A stretch of DNA of 64,000 nucleotides. Source: Alnus glutinosa (taxonomy: Eukaryota; Streptophyta; Magnoliopsida; Fagales; Betulaceae). Location: NCBI RefSeq assembly GCF_958979055.1, contig NC_084893.1, positions 27,359,487 through 27,423,486 of the forward strand, given 5' to 3'. The notes under the pieces were generated by a model. It worked only from the letters and a program-made list of their open reading frames with translations. It was not told the origin of the DNA and searched no databases. Positions 34,373-45,428 of this stretch are shown one piece after another. The number at the start of each line of letters is the position of its first letter. Position 1 is the stretch's first letter. The position numbers and the translations under genes are program-made.

Positions 34373-34971
34373 AAGTGCAACACCCCGCCATATATTAAAT
34401 GTCATAATTTGCATTATTTCACGTGGCGTTAATATTATTACGTTAATTAACGCACCGAAAATTACCTTATCATGTACATTACATCATTCCTTAAACTATT
34501 ACTATTCATTATGTAGCATCCGGTAAAAATAAAAGTTAAAGGAAATTAGAAAATTGAAAATAAACTAATAAACTAATAGATTAAGTATGTGTTGATGCCA
34601 TGCAGGATATCTTTAAGTAAGAAGAAAGAGTCATTTGACAATTTCCATGTTTTCTTTTTCCCCCAATGAATCGTTTTTCAAGTTTTAATTATATTAAGAT
34701 TAAAATACGATTGAGATACAATGACTTGAGATGCATTCTTTCTCATGGGTAGAATTTTATGCCACCCAATAATGAAAAGGAAAAGACCCCGCTTCTATTT
34801 TATTCTTATTTTTCTTTTTCTTTTTTATAGATACTTCTATTTTATTCTTGAATAGGTTGAATTATTGCCTCACAATTGTCTCAACCATGAAATGAAGTAA
34901 CAACTTTACTTGCAAGAAATTTGTATGGAAGAGCCAAAACTCAAAAGGAGTTGAGGATAGCAATAGATATT
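34373..34971. other. Spacer
   Basis: AT-rich, with no gene or clear element visible. Confidence 0.45.
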
Positions 34972-35160
34972 TGTTAAATCGCCACTTGTTTTAAAAGTTT
35001 AAGGTAATAAGAAGAGGTAAATTTATTCACGTAATCAATACTTTAATAATCCCCCTCAAGTGTGGATTCAAACTACCTTTTTAATAGGTGAGACCCAACA
35101 CATAGAATATAATTGAAATAAAGTAAATGACACAAGTAAGGTTTGAACTCAGAACCTTTG
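34972..35160 (-). mobile_element. TRIM split by the gag-only LTR element (left part)
   Basis: An LTR-like segment from TGTTAAATCGCC (34972) to about 35048, then the inverted purine tract (CCCCCTCAAGTGTG) and internal sequence up to CTTTG at 35160. The other part resumes at 37064 with ACTCTGATACCATGTTAAATCAC, i.e. the inverted primer-binding site and the start of the second LTR (37076 onward). The younger LTR element was inserted into this TRIM. Confidence 0.7.
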
Positions 35161-35549
35161 TGATAGGAACCGATCCCTTAGGGTTTGTTTGATTATATTT
35201 ATCTTTATCTTTCTAGGCTATGTTTATATTTCAATAATGATTAGAGGGGTGAGAGACCTGTTAGGAGTAGTAGACGTAGCTGGTTTAGAGGTGGAGTTGG
35301 AATGGACATTAGGATTAGAGTTTATTTGAATTTGAATATTAGAATTTAGGTATTATCACTTTCGGCTTTATCTTATTGTATTTCTATTTAAAGACCATTG
35401 GGTCATTAATGAAAGAAAAGAAAAGAATTGATATAGACTTTTGTCTTGTGGTTTGATTCCAGCCATTAATTGGAGTTCACTATCATCTTTCCATTTCATT
35501 TCTACATTCATCCTTATTTTTCATGCATCCAATCAGAAATCACGCATCA
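35161..35549 (+). repeat. 5' LTR of the gag-only element
   Basis: 389 bp, TG...CA ends. Contains TATTTAAAGACC at about 35388-35399, a possible promoter element. It differs from the 3' LTR at two bases near 35187-35189 and one near 35513. Confidence 0.9.
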
Positions 35550-35564
35550 ATTGGTATCAGAGCC

Positions 35565-36598
35565 ATGTCGACTCAAAAGGACCGAATCGAAAAGCTGGAA
35601 ACTGACGTTCAGAAACTTGTAGAAGAAAATACCAAAAGGTTTGCAGATGTGGACAAAGCATTGGAGAGTATTGCAAGTTCAATTAAGGAGTTATCAATTG
35701 GTTTTTCGGGGGGCCTAAACAAGAATAATGGGGAAAATTCCCAGAATTCAAGCAAGGAATCCAGGGATACTCACCATTCTTCAGGGCATGGTCATCATCG
35801 GGATCGTAAGGGAGATGGGTCCTACGTCCGCCCATTGAAGATGGATTTTCCTCGATTTTTTGGGGAAGAACCCCTTATTTGGCTGGATCGTGTGGCTCAA
35901 TACTTTGAGCTTCAACAAACGCCGGGGAGCAGAAAGTTACATTGGCGGCCTTTTATCTTGAAGGTGAGGCAAACCAGTGGTGGCAATGGCTGAAAAAGAT
36001 TTATGCTCAAGACGCCAAACCTCTCGTTTGGGAGACCTTTGAGCAAGATTTGTTAGCACGCTTTGGACCTACAGATTATGAGGACTTTGATGAAGTTCTA
36101 TCACACATTGAACAGAAAGGAACGGTGCGAGAATATCAGCGGGAGTTTGAATGTCTTGCAAACCGCGTGGTGGACTGGCCAGAAAAGGCTTTGGTGGGCA
36201 CTTTTTTGGGTGGATTGCAACCTGACATAGCTAATCCCGTCAAGATGTTCAAGCCTCGGACTCTACGAGAAACTATCCAGTTTGCTCGGATGCAAGAGGA
36301 TCAAATGAAGCGGGCCAAACCATTCTTATTAGAGCAAACAAAGGAAGCACCAAGGGACGACAGCGTGCAACCCACTTCAATTCAAAGGTCTAATGTATCC
36401 CTACCTCCAACGAAGAAGCTATCATGGGAAGCAATGCAAAAGCGGAGGGAGAAGGGTCTTTGTTTCAATTGCGATGAACGATTCACACCAGGCCATCGAT
36501 GTGATGTGAAACATCTGTTCATTATTGAAGCAGAACCTGGAGAAGGACAAGGGCGAATTGGGGAGAATTTTGAAAACGAGCAGCTCGACGAAATTTAA
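35565..36598 (+). pseudogene. Retrotransposon gag gene (Ty3/gypsy type), one frameshift
   Basis: The frame opens at ATG 35565 (MSTQKDRIEKLE, a coiled-coil-like start) and is lost at about 35926-35931, where a G appears missing from a G run; it resumes in the next frame and ends at 36598. After the shift the typical Retrotrans_gag core is readable: AAFYLEGEANQWWQWL, then DFDEVLSHIEQKGTVREYQ and FLGGLQPDI. A zinc-knuckle motif CFNCDERFTPGHRC lies near 36462-36504. Total length would be about 345 codons. The protein would package element RNA. With the shift this copy cannot make full gag. Confidence 0.85.
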
Positions 36599-36669
36599 AA
36601 ATAAAAAATAAAAAAAAATATATAAAATCTCGACCTTGAGGACAAGGATCGTGCTCAAGGAGGGGCGAT

Positions 36670-37058
36670 TGATAGGAACCGATCCCTTAGGGTTTGGTAG
36701 ATTATATTTATCTTTATCTTTCTAGGCTATGTTTATATTTCAATAATGATTAGAGGGGTGAGAGACCTGTTAGGAGTAGTAGACGTAGCTGGTTTAGAGG
36801 TGGAGTTGGAATGGACATTAGGATTAGAGTTTATTTGAATTTGAATATTAGAATTTAGGTATTATCACTTTCGGCTTTATCTTATTGTATTTCTATTTAA
36901 AGACCATTGGGTCATTAATGAAAGAAAAGAAAAGAATTGATATAGACTTTTGTCTTGTGGTTTGATTCCAGCCATTAATTGGAGTTCACTATCATCTTTC
37001 CATTTCATTTCTACATTCATCCCTATTTTTCATGCATCCAATCAGAAATCACGCATCA
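36670..37058 (+). repeat. 3' LTR of the gag-only element
   Basis: 389 bp, same ends as the 5' LTR, preceded by the purine tract and followed by CTTTG. Confidence 0.9.
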
Positions 37059-37075
37059 CTTTGACTCTGATACCA

Positions 37076-37356
37076 TGTTAAATCACTACTTGTCCTAAAA
37101 ATAAAAGTGTATTCTTCTCCATTCATCTATCACTAGCTATACTAGGTTTTCATATGGTATCAGAGTAGAGGTCCTGAGTTTGAACCATATCTCATCCATT
37201 TACTTCATATTTCAATTAAATATTTCATGTGTTAGGCCTCACCAATTAAAAGGGGTGTTTGAGCTCACACGCTAGGGAGAGTGTTAAAGTATTAATTAAA
37301 TGATTAAATTTACCTGTTTATATCAACTTAAGCTTTTAAGACAAGTGGTAGTTTAA
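37076..37356. mobile_element. TRIM remainder and an adjoining plus-strand TRIM fragment
   Basis: 37076-37107 is the second LTR of the TRIM split by the gag-only element. From 37155 a plus-oriented copy begins at its primer-binding site (TGGTATCAGAGT), runs through GAGTTTGAACC and the purine tract CTAGGGAGAG, and ends in an LTR (37282-37356, TGTTAAAG...). The two copies are thus head to head with a rearranged junction. Confidence 0.65.
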
Positions 37357-37506
37357 TGATATTCATCAGTCTCATTTAGACCTTTAAACAATGATCATAT
37401 AGAAGTTTGAAATTGTTTTCAAAGGGTTATGGCTGCATGGTGAGACAGTTCAATAGAGATGAATGTTAAATGCATGATGGGTTAGTAAATTCTTATAAAT
37501 TTTAAT

Positions 37507-38016
37507 GGGAAAATTATACACATGCACATCCCTCAAACTACTACTCTATTGTATGTTAATGTGCCCCTCAAACTACCAATTATGTCAATTCCCCCCTAAA
37601 CTACCAAAAAATGTCAACGTCCCTCTTAAAGCCAACAAAAAGACAAAAATAACCATAGTTTCAATAAGACAAATACATCCTTATAATTTTTTTTTTTTTT
37701 TTGAAAGATTGAAAAAAAAAACGAAAATAATGAAAATTCAAGGGGTGGTCCAAACTTAAATTATATAAAACAAAATCTAAAAAATAATTTTTCTTTTTTC
37801 TTTTTTAATTTTAATTTTAATTTTTTTTATAAAAAAAATTGTTTTTTTTTGTTTTGTTTTGAAGAATTTTTATAATTTTATGAAGGGTATTTTTGTTATT
37901 GTGGAGGCACATTGACATTATTTAGTAGTTTAGGAGAGTACGTTGACACAATTGATAGTTTGAGAGGCATATTGACAATTGAGTGGTAGTTTATGGAGAA
38001 TATGCGTACTTTTCTC
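37507..38016. mobile_element. Mutator-like MITE with 9 bp target duplication
   Basis: 510 bp element flanked by AATTTTAAT at 37498-37506 and 38017-38025. Ends are GGGAAAATTATAC and the inverse GAGAAAAGTACGC. The arms are about 130 bp with repeated words such as CTCAAACTAC, separated by poly-T and poly-A runs. It has no coding capacity and lies between GDSL genes 1 and 2. Confidence 0.85.
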
Positions 38017-38059
38017 AATTTTAATTTACTTTTGGATTAAGTCAATGACATAAATTTCT

Positions 38060-38275
38060 TACAAACCGGTTTGTAGAAAATTTCCTACAACCCATATATA
38101 AGAGTATATGTGTCCTTTAAACATGTGAGAATCACATGTTTTTTTAATAGCACATGCTTCTCACATATTTTTTTAATAGCACGTGCTTCTCACATATTTT
38201 TTTAATAGCACGTAATTCTCACATGTTTAAAGGACACGTGTCACTCTTACACATGAGTCGTAAGAAATTTCTGTC
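38060..38275. mobile_element. Foldback element with internal 29 bp tandem repeats, upstream of GDSL gene 2
   Basis: Inverted arms share AATTTCCTAC/AATTTCTTAC and GTCCTTTAAACATGTGAGA. Between them a 29 bp unit (TTCTCACATATTTTTTTAATAGCACGTGC type) is repeated just over three times (38129-38228). The element lies about 330 bases before the GDSL gene 2 start and carries CACGTG-like words. Confidence 0.7.
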
Positions 38276-38508
38276 TGAAAAGTTAATATCTCAACATGTT
38301 ACACCAAAACTTCACCTAAAAGTTCCCTCAAGCGCTAGCTAGCTTATCTCTTTGGCAAAAGCTTCTTTTCACTTTTGATTATGTCATGGTTAACGTAAAA
38401 TAATAATTTATTTATTTTTTGCTCTTCAAGAATCAATAAGCCTGAGGTGTGAAATAAAGAAAATAATTAGAAGGATCAAGATATTCATATATGTGGTTTT
38501 CAATTTCC

Positions 38509-38515
38509 TATAAAT
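38509..38515 (+). promoter_or_regulatory. TATA box of GDSL gene 2
   Basis: TATAAAT about 95 bases before the ATG at 38609, in CTATAAATCCAATTCAA. It is similar in placing to the TATA boxes of genes 1 and 3. Confidence 0.55.
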
Positions 38516-38608
38516 CCAATTCAAGCCTTCACTACGTACGAATACCCCATAATTAAGGAATTTGGTGAAGAGAGATCGATCGAGCCGGGGGACAATATTC
38601 TTAGGATT

Positions 38609-41106
38609 ATGGCTTCCAACGAGTACTTTTTGCTAGTGACTCTCTTAGTCTCCCTCTCCATCTTTGGGTTCACTTTTTCAGAAGCTGATCAAATGGTTCC
38701 TGCAATGTATATATTTGGAGACTCCCTGGTGGATGTTGGCAACAACAATCACCTAAAGCTCTCATTTAGCAAGGCAGATCATTTTCCCTACGGCATCGAT
38801 TTTCCTCACCAAATTCCGACCGGGAGGTTTAGTAATGGCAAAAATGGGGCAGATTTTCTTGGTAAGTTATTCAAAATTCTCCTAATGTTTTTATGATGCA
38901 ATTAAGCTCCTATGAAAAAATTGAACCCTTATTGATAACTCACATTTTTCATTTGTCAATTATGTCACTTTCAAATTCAATCCTTGTTTGTATGCTAATG
39001 GCCATATATATATATACATATATCATGAGAATATCAGACTAACTTTGTTGATATCGTGCACAATAATAATAAATAAAAATATTGAACCAAAAATAGAGAG
39101 AGCAAGAAAAAATTAAGATACAGATTTACGTGGTTCAGCAATGTGCCTACGTCCACAGGAATGCGGTTATATTTCAGTATATGATTTAGGCCAGGGTTAC
39201 GTACGGATGTGTTTTGTAAAGTCCCAAAATATCACCAACTGACCATTATACTGATATTTTAGTATTACTTTCTATGCTTAAGTAAATATGATCCGCTTGC
39301 TCCAACAATTTTTTTGTTACTTACAACAAAGGGGTTTGCTTACATTATGAGATATATATTTTTCTTCACTAAAAATATAGGTGCATGCACATAAAAATAT
39401 ATTTGATATAGTATTATATTTTTCTTTTTCGGTACTAATTGACTATAGAATTCAATGGATTATTGGGCAGCTGAGAAAGTGGGTTTACCAACACCACCGC
39501 CGTATCTCTCCCTTGAATCCAACAAGGACCATCACGCATTTCTAACCGGTGTTAATTTCGCCTCTGGAGGTGCCGGAATATTTGATGGCAATGATAAACT
39601 TTACGTAAGAAAAACCAAACTAATTATAAAATTTTGATCTTCATGATTGCAAAATACAATACTAACCTCTAAACCAAAGAAAGATGTAGATGTTTTTGTT
39701 AAATAATCATATTTTCCAAAAACTGATTATTTAATTAAATTAAATTTAATAATTTAATTAACACTTCCCCTCGCGTGTGAGAACAACACGTAAAATATTT
39801 AATTGAAATATAGGTAAATGACGGAATTAATGTTCGAACTCAAGACCTTTGACTTTGATACGATGTTAAATTACCAATTATTCCAAAAGCTTAAGCTAAT
39901 AAAAATAGGTATATTTAATCATTTAATCAACACTTTAACAGTTTTTAGGGTTTTAGATAAGATTAGACTAAATTTTATTTTTCACTTTTTACTGTAAGGA
40001 TCCCTTTCAATTACCACTCAACTTGTAATTAATGTCCTACATAACTTTAAAAATTTACAATTGACCCCACAAACTACCTAACCTTTTCACTTAGCCCCAT
40101 CTGCATGTTAGGATTTTGTGTTAAATTTGATAAAAAAAAAAAAAAAAAAAGGGTCTTGTGCAATACAGATGACGTAAACTATATATTATACCTCCTATCA
40201 TTTGTGTGAAAACATAATTATACCCTTAGATTAAAAAATAAAAATAAAAGCCTTCCCTGGCCATAGAAACCCACATCGAGTCTTTGGTTGCGTAGATGCA
40301 CGGCCATACCTTGGGTCTCCATGGTCAAATACCCATGACCTAGCCATGAGTCTTTGACCATCGAGACTCACAACCTGGTCATAAAGACCCGCCCATTGCT
40401 TTTTTTCTTTTTTTCTTTTTTTATGATGAAAGATAGTATTAGCATTTTGAGTCACGATAACGCACATGACTTTTTTTTTATCAAATTTAATGAAGGGGCT
40501 AAGTGAAAGGGGTAGGTAGCTTTGAGGATAATTACAACTTTTAAAGATGGTGGGGGGGGGGAATTGTAAATTGAATAATAATTTAAAGGATTATGTAAAG
40601 TTTCTCCTTAAGTTAATTATCTTTTCTTTTGTCTAAACACCCTTTGATTTATATTCGTAAACACAAATAAGGTAAAAGAAGAGAACGAAAATATAAAGTT
40701 ATATACTTTTTTTTAATTATTTGGTTATTCTTTAAAAAAATTAAAGGAAAGTAACTAAAAAAATTATTTTTGATAATTCTTACAACCAAATCTCATAAAT
40801 TTTGGTATTTTTAGTAGACCCAAGTGCGAAATTTTGAATTATTTCCTCAATTTTTTTTATTTTTTTTTTTAAAAAAAAAAAAAAAAATTTCCCTTTCTCG
40901 TTTTACTACCCAAAGCATGAAAAAGAGAAAAAAAGACGTGGCATAAATCAATTCAACTTTTTTAGAAACTAGGCTCTATGGGTGTAGCAACTAGCAATAT
41001 TATATTGGAGTGACTTGAAGGGCTTTCAAAGCCCATTGAAAACGTTGAAAGTATCGCCAAAAACGAAATTTACGAAAGCTATGCGGTGAGCGTGGATCGA
41101 ACACGC

Positions 41107-41149
<43 letters not shown>

Positions 41150-42666
41150 CCCGCCACTTGACGTTGTCTATTCCGTATTTTATATGAAATATTTTAGTAT
41201 CAGGCATTACCTTTGACAAAACAAGTAGACGACTTTTCTCAAGTGTGTGACGACCTGAAGCAACGGCTAGGATCCTCCGGTGCGCAACAGCTTTTATCAA
41301 AATCTCTCTTTCCCATTGTGATCGGAAGCAATGACATCACGGACTACTCTAAATCCTCCGATCTCCGCAAGAACATCACCCCACAAGACTATGCTGCTTC
41401 AATGGCTCTCAAATTAAATCAACAATTAAAGGTAACAAATTTATTGTAAGAACCTATTAAACACCATGGTATATATATATTCCTAGTTGCTACGGTATAA
41501 ATTATAAGAAGATTTTTTTTTTTTTTTTTTTGGAAAAAACTTGACTTAACTCTGTGAATTATCGTCGCTTTTGCAATTACTCCCGAACTTAAAAAACTCT
41601 CAATTTAATTAGTGCATCCAACTTTCAATTTTTTTGCAATGTCACATCTCAGTTAATTATCATTTTCCTTGAAATCTTGTCAAAATTCTCAAAATACCTA
41701 TTTTTTTCTATAAAAAAAAAAAAAAAAAACAATTCAAAGATTCATGCATGGTATTTTGGCAAATTCCATTAAATCCTGACCAACGCTTGAATTTTTACAA
41801 TTTTTGCAATTTTTTTTTTAAAAAAAAAGGGCATTTTGAAAATTTTGACACCCTTCCATTAGAACTTAACAAAAAATCCTAACAAATTGGTGAAATTAAA
41901 AGAATGATGCACTAAATTGAGAAATTATGAAATTTAAGTGGGTTATTAAAGTGAAATTATTATTTTTTTTTTTTGGGTAATGGATCACCGGCCATATAAA
42001 TTAAGCAGTCAATTATATTAGATATGGTTATTTGCTCATGCTCACTTTTTTCAAATGATATATGTTTTGGCAGCGTCTATACAGTTATGGCGCACGTAAA
42101 TTTGTGTTGGTTGGCCTCTCAGTCATCGGATGCACCCCGTCAGTAAGGAAAGACATTGAAGGAGAAGAATGCAGCACAGAAATAAATGACTGGTGTTCTA
42201 ACTACAACGAAGCCCTTAAATCAATGTTGCAGAAACTGGCATCAGAACTGAAGGACATCAAATACTCCTACTTCGATACTTACAGTATCCTTAAGAACTT
42301 AATTGACAACCCAGCTTCTTATGGTACTAATTAATCTAGCTCCTTCTCAAATATTTAATTTGTTTTTAAATGCAGAAATATAGAAACTAAATGTTTTTTT
42401 TTTTTTTTTTATTATTATTATTATTGTTTTTGTCATTAATTTCAGGATTTGTAGAGGTCAGAAGTGCTTGTTGCGGGCTTGGGCATCTCCACGCTCAGAT
42501 TTTTTGCCTGCCACTTGAACCCTATTGCCCCAGCAGAAGCGACCATGTCTTTTGGGACGCACACCATCCTACAGAAGCTTCTGCTCGCCTCATTGCAGAT
42601 AGTATGTTTCATGGTTCTTCAACGTACACTTTTCCCATGAATGTGAGCAGCCTAGCTGCTGTTTAA
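38609..42666 (+). CDS. GDSL esterase/lipase, gene 2 of the tandem trio
   Basis: Five exons: 38609-38861, 39471-39604, 41204-41431, 42074-42323, 42446-42666; GT-AG introns, 361 residues. Signal peptide of about 26 residues (LLVTLLVSLSIFGF). Block I FGDSLVDVGNN has Ser39, block II FASGGAGIFD, block III GSND, block V DAHHP with Asp326 and His329, so the SGNH catalytic set is complete. The product is likely secreted. Exon 3 is two codons shorter at its start than in the other two genes (ALPLTKQ against about six residues before the T(K/Q)Q motif). Intron 2 holds a TRIM, a foldback element and an antisense tRNA-Phe gene ending 49 bases before exon 3; intron 3 holds another foldback element. Confidence 0.92.
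39697..39940 (-). mobile_element. TRIM in GDSL gene 2 intron 2
   Basis: 244 bp flanked by GTTTT (39692-39696 and 39941-39945). The right LTR (TGTTAAATTACC...CACTTTAACA, from about 39866) and a shortened left LTR frame a short internal part. The inverted purine tract (CTTCCCCTCGCGTGTGAG) and inverted primer-binding site (GATACGA) are at the expected places. Same family as 33048-33330. Confidence 0.8.
39995..40612. mobile_element. Foldback element in GDSL gene 2 intron 2
   Basis: Arms contain AACTACCTAACCTTTTCACTTAGCCCC on the left and its inverse on the right (GGGGCTAAGTGAAAGGGGTAGGTAG). ACAATTGACCCC pairs loosely with the right-hand inverse. The core (about 40150-40470) is unique and non-coding. 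Borders are approximate and no target duplication was resolved. Confidence 0.65.
41082..41154 (-). tRNA. tRNA-Phe (GAA), nuclear, antisense within GDSL gene 2 intron 2
   Basis: On the minus strand the 73-base gene starts GCGGGGATAGCTCAGTTGG (A box) and ends CGCTCACCGCA, with B box GTTCGATCC. The anticodon loop CTGAAGA gives GAA. The acceptor stem pairs except for one G-A position that I recall as also present in plant tRNA-Phe. There is no intron and no encoded CCA. A CAA element lies just upstream (CAACGTC) and TTTTT about 18 bases downstream can stop RNA polymerase III. It differs from the plastid trnF, so it is nuclear. The gene is probably functional. Confidence 0.95.
41530..41975. mobile_element. 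Foldback element in GDSL gene 2 intron 3
   Basis: Imperfect inverted arms: left CTCAATTTAATTAGTGCATC pairs with the inverse of right GATGCACTAAATTGAG, with poly-A/T runs in the centre. Similar in style to the element at 5650-6150. Borders are approximate. Confidence 0.6.
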
Positions 42667-43184
42667 TTATGTACCCATGCATTAATCTCCTGAGTGGAAG
42701 AGGGCTGATCGAGTCCTCAAAATTTTAGAAAAGAGCATAAAAAGATTGTGTACGTACGTACGTGTACAATATATATATATATATATATCCAATGTCTTTT
42801 CTTCAGTGAATTAATGTACGTCTACTGATCTAAATTCATGTTAAGGTATAAAGATCGATGTCCATCTGTTGTGTGCAAAGCAGTTGTTTCGCATTTTCTT
42901 CCGAAAGAGAAAGAAAAAAGAAAGAAAGAAATAAAATACCTTCAAATATTGGAGTTTATTGCTAAATTATCACTTATTTCTAAAATTTAAACATTAGAGT
43001 GAAGTGAAAAACGTCAACTTTATTGAATAAATGTTTATATAATTATAATGGCTAACATTTCTCCTTAATCATTAATGCTTTTAACATTTGTATATATGTC
43101 AAGCGCTATATTCATGGTCATCAAAAAGCAGTGATATGACATCGTTCTAATTGTCATCAATCCAGCTTAGAAGACAAAATTAAG
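42667..43184. other. 3' region of GDSL gene 2 and spacer
   Basis: A short AT microsatellite at 42769-42788 follows an ACGT-rich patch. No gene is visible. Confidence 0.45.
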
Positions 43185-43600
43185 GGTTAAATGGCTCAGA
43201 GGTACATGTGGTAAGGCCCGAAATCAAATCATCGCATCGGTTTCAAAAAGCGTCAGAGGTGGTACCTGTTTTTAATGGATATTCCAAGTTGGTATACATC
43301 CGTCAGTCCTCTATCTATTTTTTTAACGGACTTCCACGTCACCCACCTTAAAATGCCGATACCTGTCCTAATTGCTACGTAACCACATACCACAAATGAT
43401 ACTTATGCTTTCAATATATGCCACATAGAATTAGAAAAATAATAAATTAAAAAAAAAAATTCCTAAAATTTTATTTTTTAGCAAAAAAAATGAAAGTGGC
43501 CGGCTACCCCGTTTTGGCCAAGGGTGGCTCAAGCCACCTCTTATGGCCAGCCAGGGGGTGGTTATTGTCGGAAGAGTGGAGTAAAAGCATTACATACCCT
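43185..43600. mobile_element. Partial Mutator-like MITE
   Basis: Starts GGGTTAAATGGC; contains TTAACGGACTTCCACGTCA in the left arm, an A-rich linker and a core with GGCCGGCTACCCC and GGTGGCTCAAGCCACC. No right arm is found, so it is truncated on that side. Confidence 0.55.
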
Positions 43601-43902
43601 CATCCAATTTGCTCTTTATTTTAATTTTTTAAAAAAAAATAATCATTTTTATTTTATTTTATTACCCTCTTTTTCAAAGGACCTACGTCCGATTATCTAT
43701 TTTAGTTGTTCACTTTCACCATTCCAATTAAATAATATTTTTCAAGAATTTTTTGTTCTTTATTAAAGGAGAGAAAATGTTAAAGATTAAAAAATACTGT
43801 GTTTACACATTTGATGAATGAATCGTGCTTATCAAATATTTCTCTAATTAAATTGTTAAGTCAAATGTAACTCCTATCATAACATTTCAACTAACCAAAA
43901 TA

Positions 43903-44060
<158 letters not shown>

Positions 44061-45428
44061 AAAAAAAATAAAAAAAAATAAAAAAAAACAAAAAAAAAAA
44101 AACATTGAACTAGTGGGATGGAAATGCTATGAACCTATGAGACACCGAGCTAGTACTCCATAGTCCATATGAGTTAACGGATTACATAGTGCAAGCCTAT
44201 TGTCAAAAAGGTCGATCAAAACAAACGGGTGGACCGTACCCATAAAATATCCAGAATTGATATTAATCTTTGATTCGTTTGTATGAACCATTAATTGGGC
44301 CTTCAAAATCCAGAATGAGTCCATCGAAAGATCTGAGTCACCTCTATCGCATTCTCCTGTCCCACCGGCCAGTGAATGAAAGCGATTGACCAAAAAAAAA
44401 AACCAGGTTAATTAAAAAGGGAACACAAATTGAAGTATCTCTGCTCCTACACGTACAACACATTTCAGGACAACATCGATCGAGATCGAGATCGATATCG
44501 ATCTAGATCTTTTCTTGGACTGAATAAATCTTTCTTTGGTGTGAATTCATGGTTGTCGGCATGTAAATTTTCTTGATAATCATTGAAGATTTGAAGTCAT
44601 TTGATAATTGATATTGATGTCCATATCGTTGAATTTCTGAAGCACAAAAAACCAGAAGATGGGCGGGATAAATGAATCAATTAAAGACAAGGTGGATGAC
44701 GAAGAGTGGTGGCTCGCGTATGATCGTTATACATCTTGGGGCACAGGAGAAGTAGAACCACTCATTTGGCGGCCGGCACATGCATCCAATCAAACAACAA
44801 CTGGCAATTCCCCACATAAATATCAGGTGCATCGATCTATTACGTGTCATGATGATGTTATCAGGGTGAAGAAAAAAGAAGGACGTAGATCTTATTAGAT
44901 TATTTGTCTAAATTTGAACAAATAATTGTGACCGAGCGATCAATAATAAAAGTTACCTGACCGGATAAGTATCGGTTAATTTAAGAATATCATAATTCGA
45001 AGAAGAATGGGTACGTAGCTCCAAAAAAAAATGATGCACAGATCAGAAAGCAATGAATTGCTGTTAGCTAGGGTGAAAACCTTACAATTCTATCATATCA
45101 TATTACGTACCTCATTTAGAGTCCCTTTGCCCTGTAATTTTGCATATAAAATGTGATATTTTAAAAATAATCACAGAAATGATATAATTTATATAAGAAT
45201 GCGCTTTTAAAAAAAATTTGTGGTTTAAAAACGTAAATATTTTGCGTTTTCAAACACAGGTAAAAAGAAGAATTTTAAAGACTAAATTAAATTGTAATTT
45301 AAATTGCCAAATTACAATTTTACCTGCATTTTTAAAAATTGAATTTGAAATTGCATATCGAAACGGGCCTTAGAATTAAAGGCCACTCGAAGCGTTAAAA
45401 TTAAAGACGATATATGCTACTAACTCTC
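44061..45428. other. Spacer, with an unassigned open frame at 44659-44898
   Basis: A 79-codon frame from ATG 44659 (MGGINESIKDKVDDEEWWLA) has less biased composition than its surroundings and a possible donor near 44825 (CAG/GTGCAT). I do not recognise it. A cluster of GATCGAT/GATATCGATC words lies at 44476-44510. No other gene is seen. Confidence 0.25.

Larger units (their letters stand above)
35161..37058 (+). mobile_element. Non-autonomous LTR retrotransposon, gag only (TR-GAG type)
   Basis: 1898 bp flanked by CTTTG on both sides (35156-35160 and 37059-37063). Two LTRs of 389 bp each (35161-35549 and 36670-37058) begin TGATAGG and end GCATCA; I count three base differences between them. 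The primer-binding site TTGGTATCAGAGCC (35551) follows the 5' LTR and a purine tract AAGGAGGGG lies just before the 3' LTR. The only gene is gag. Protease, reverse transcriptase, RNase H and integrase are absent, so movement would need another element's enzymes. Low LTR divergence means recent insertion. Confidence 0.93.

Noticed and set aside
34070..34526. Overlapping short frames on both strands
   Set aside because: Located on the core of a truncated MITE; composition artefact.
38129..38228. Direct 29 bp repeats that could suggest a CRISPR array
   Set aside because: Units are contiguous without spacers, few, inside a foldback element, and the DNA is plant nuclear.
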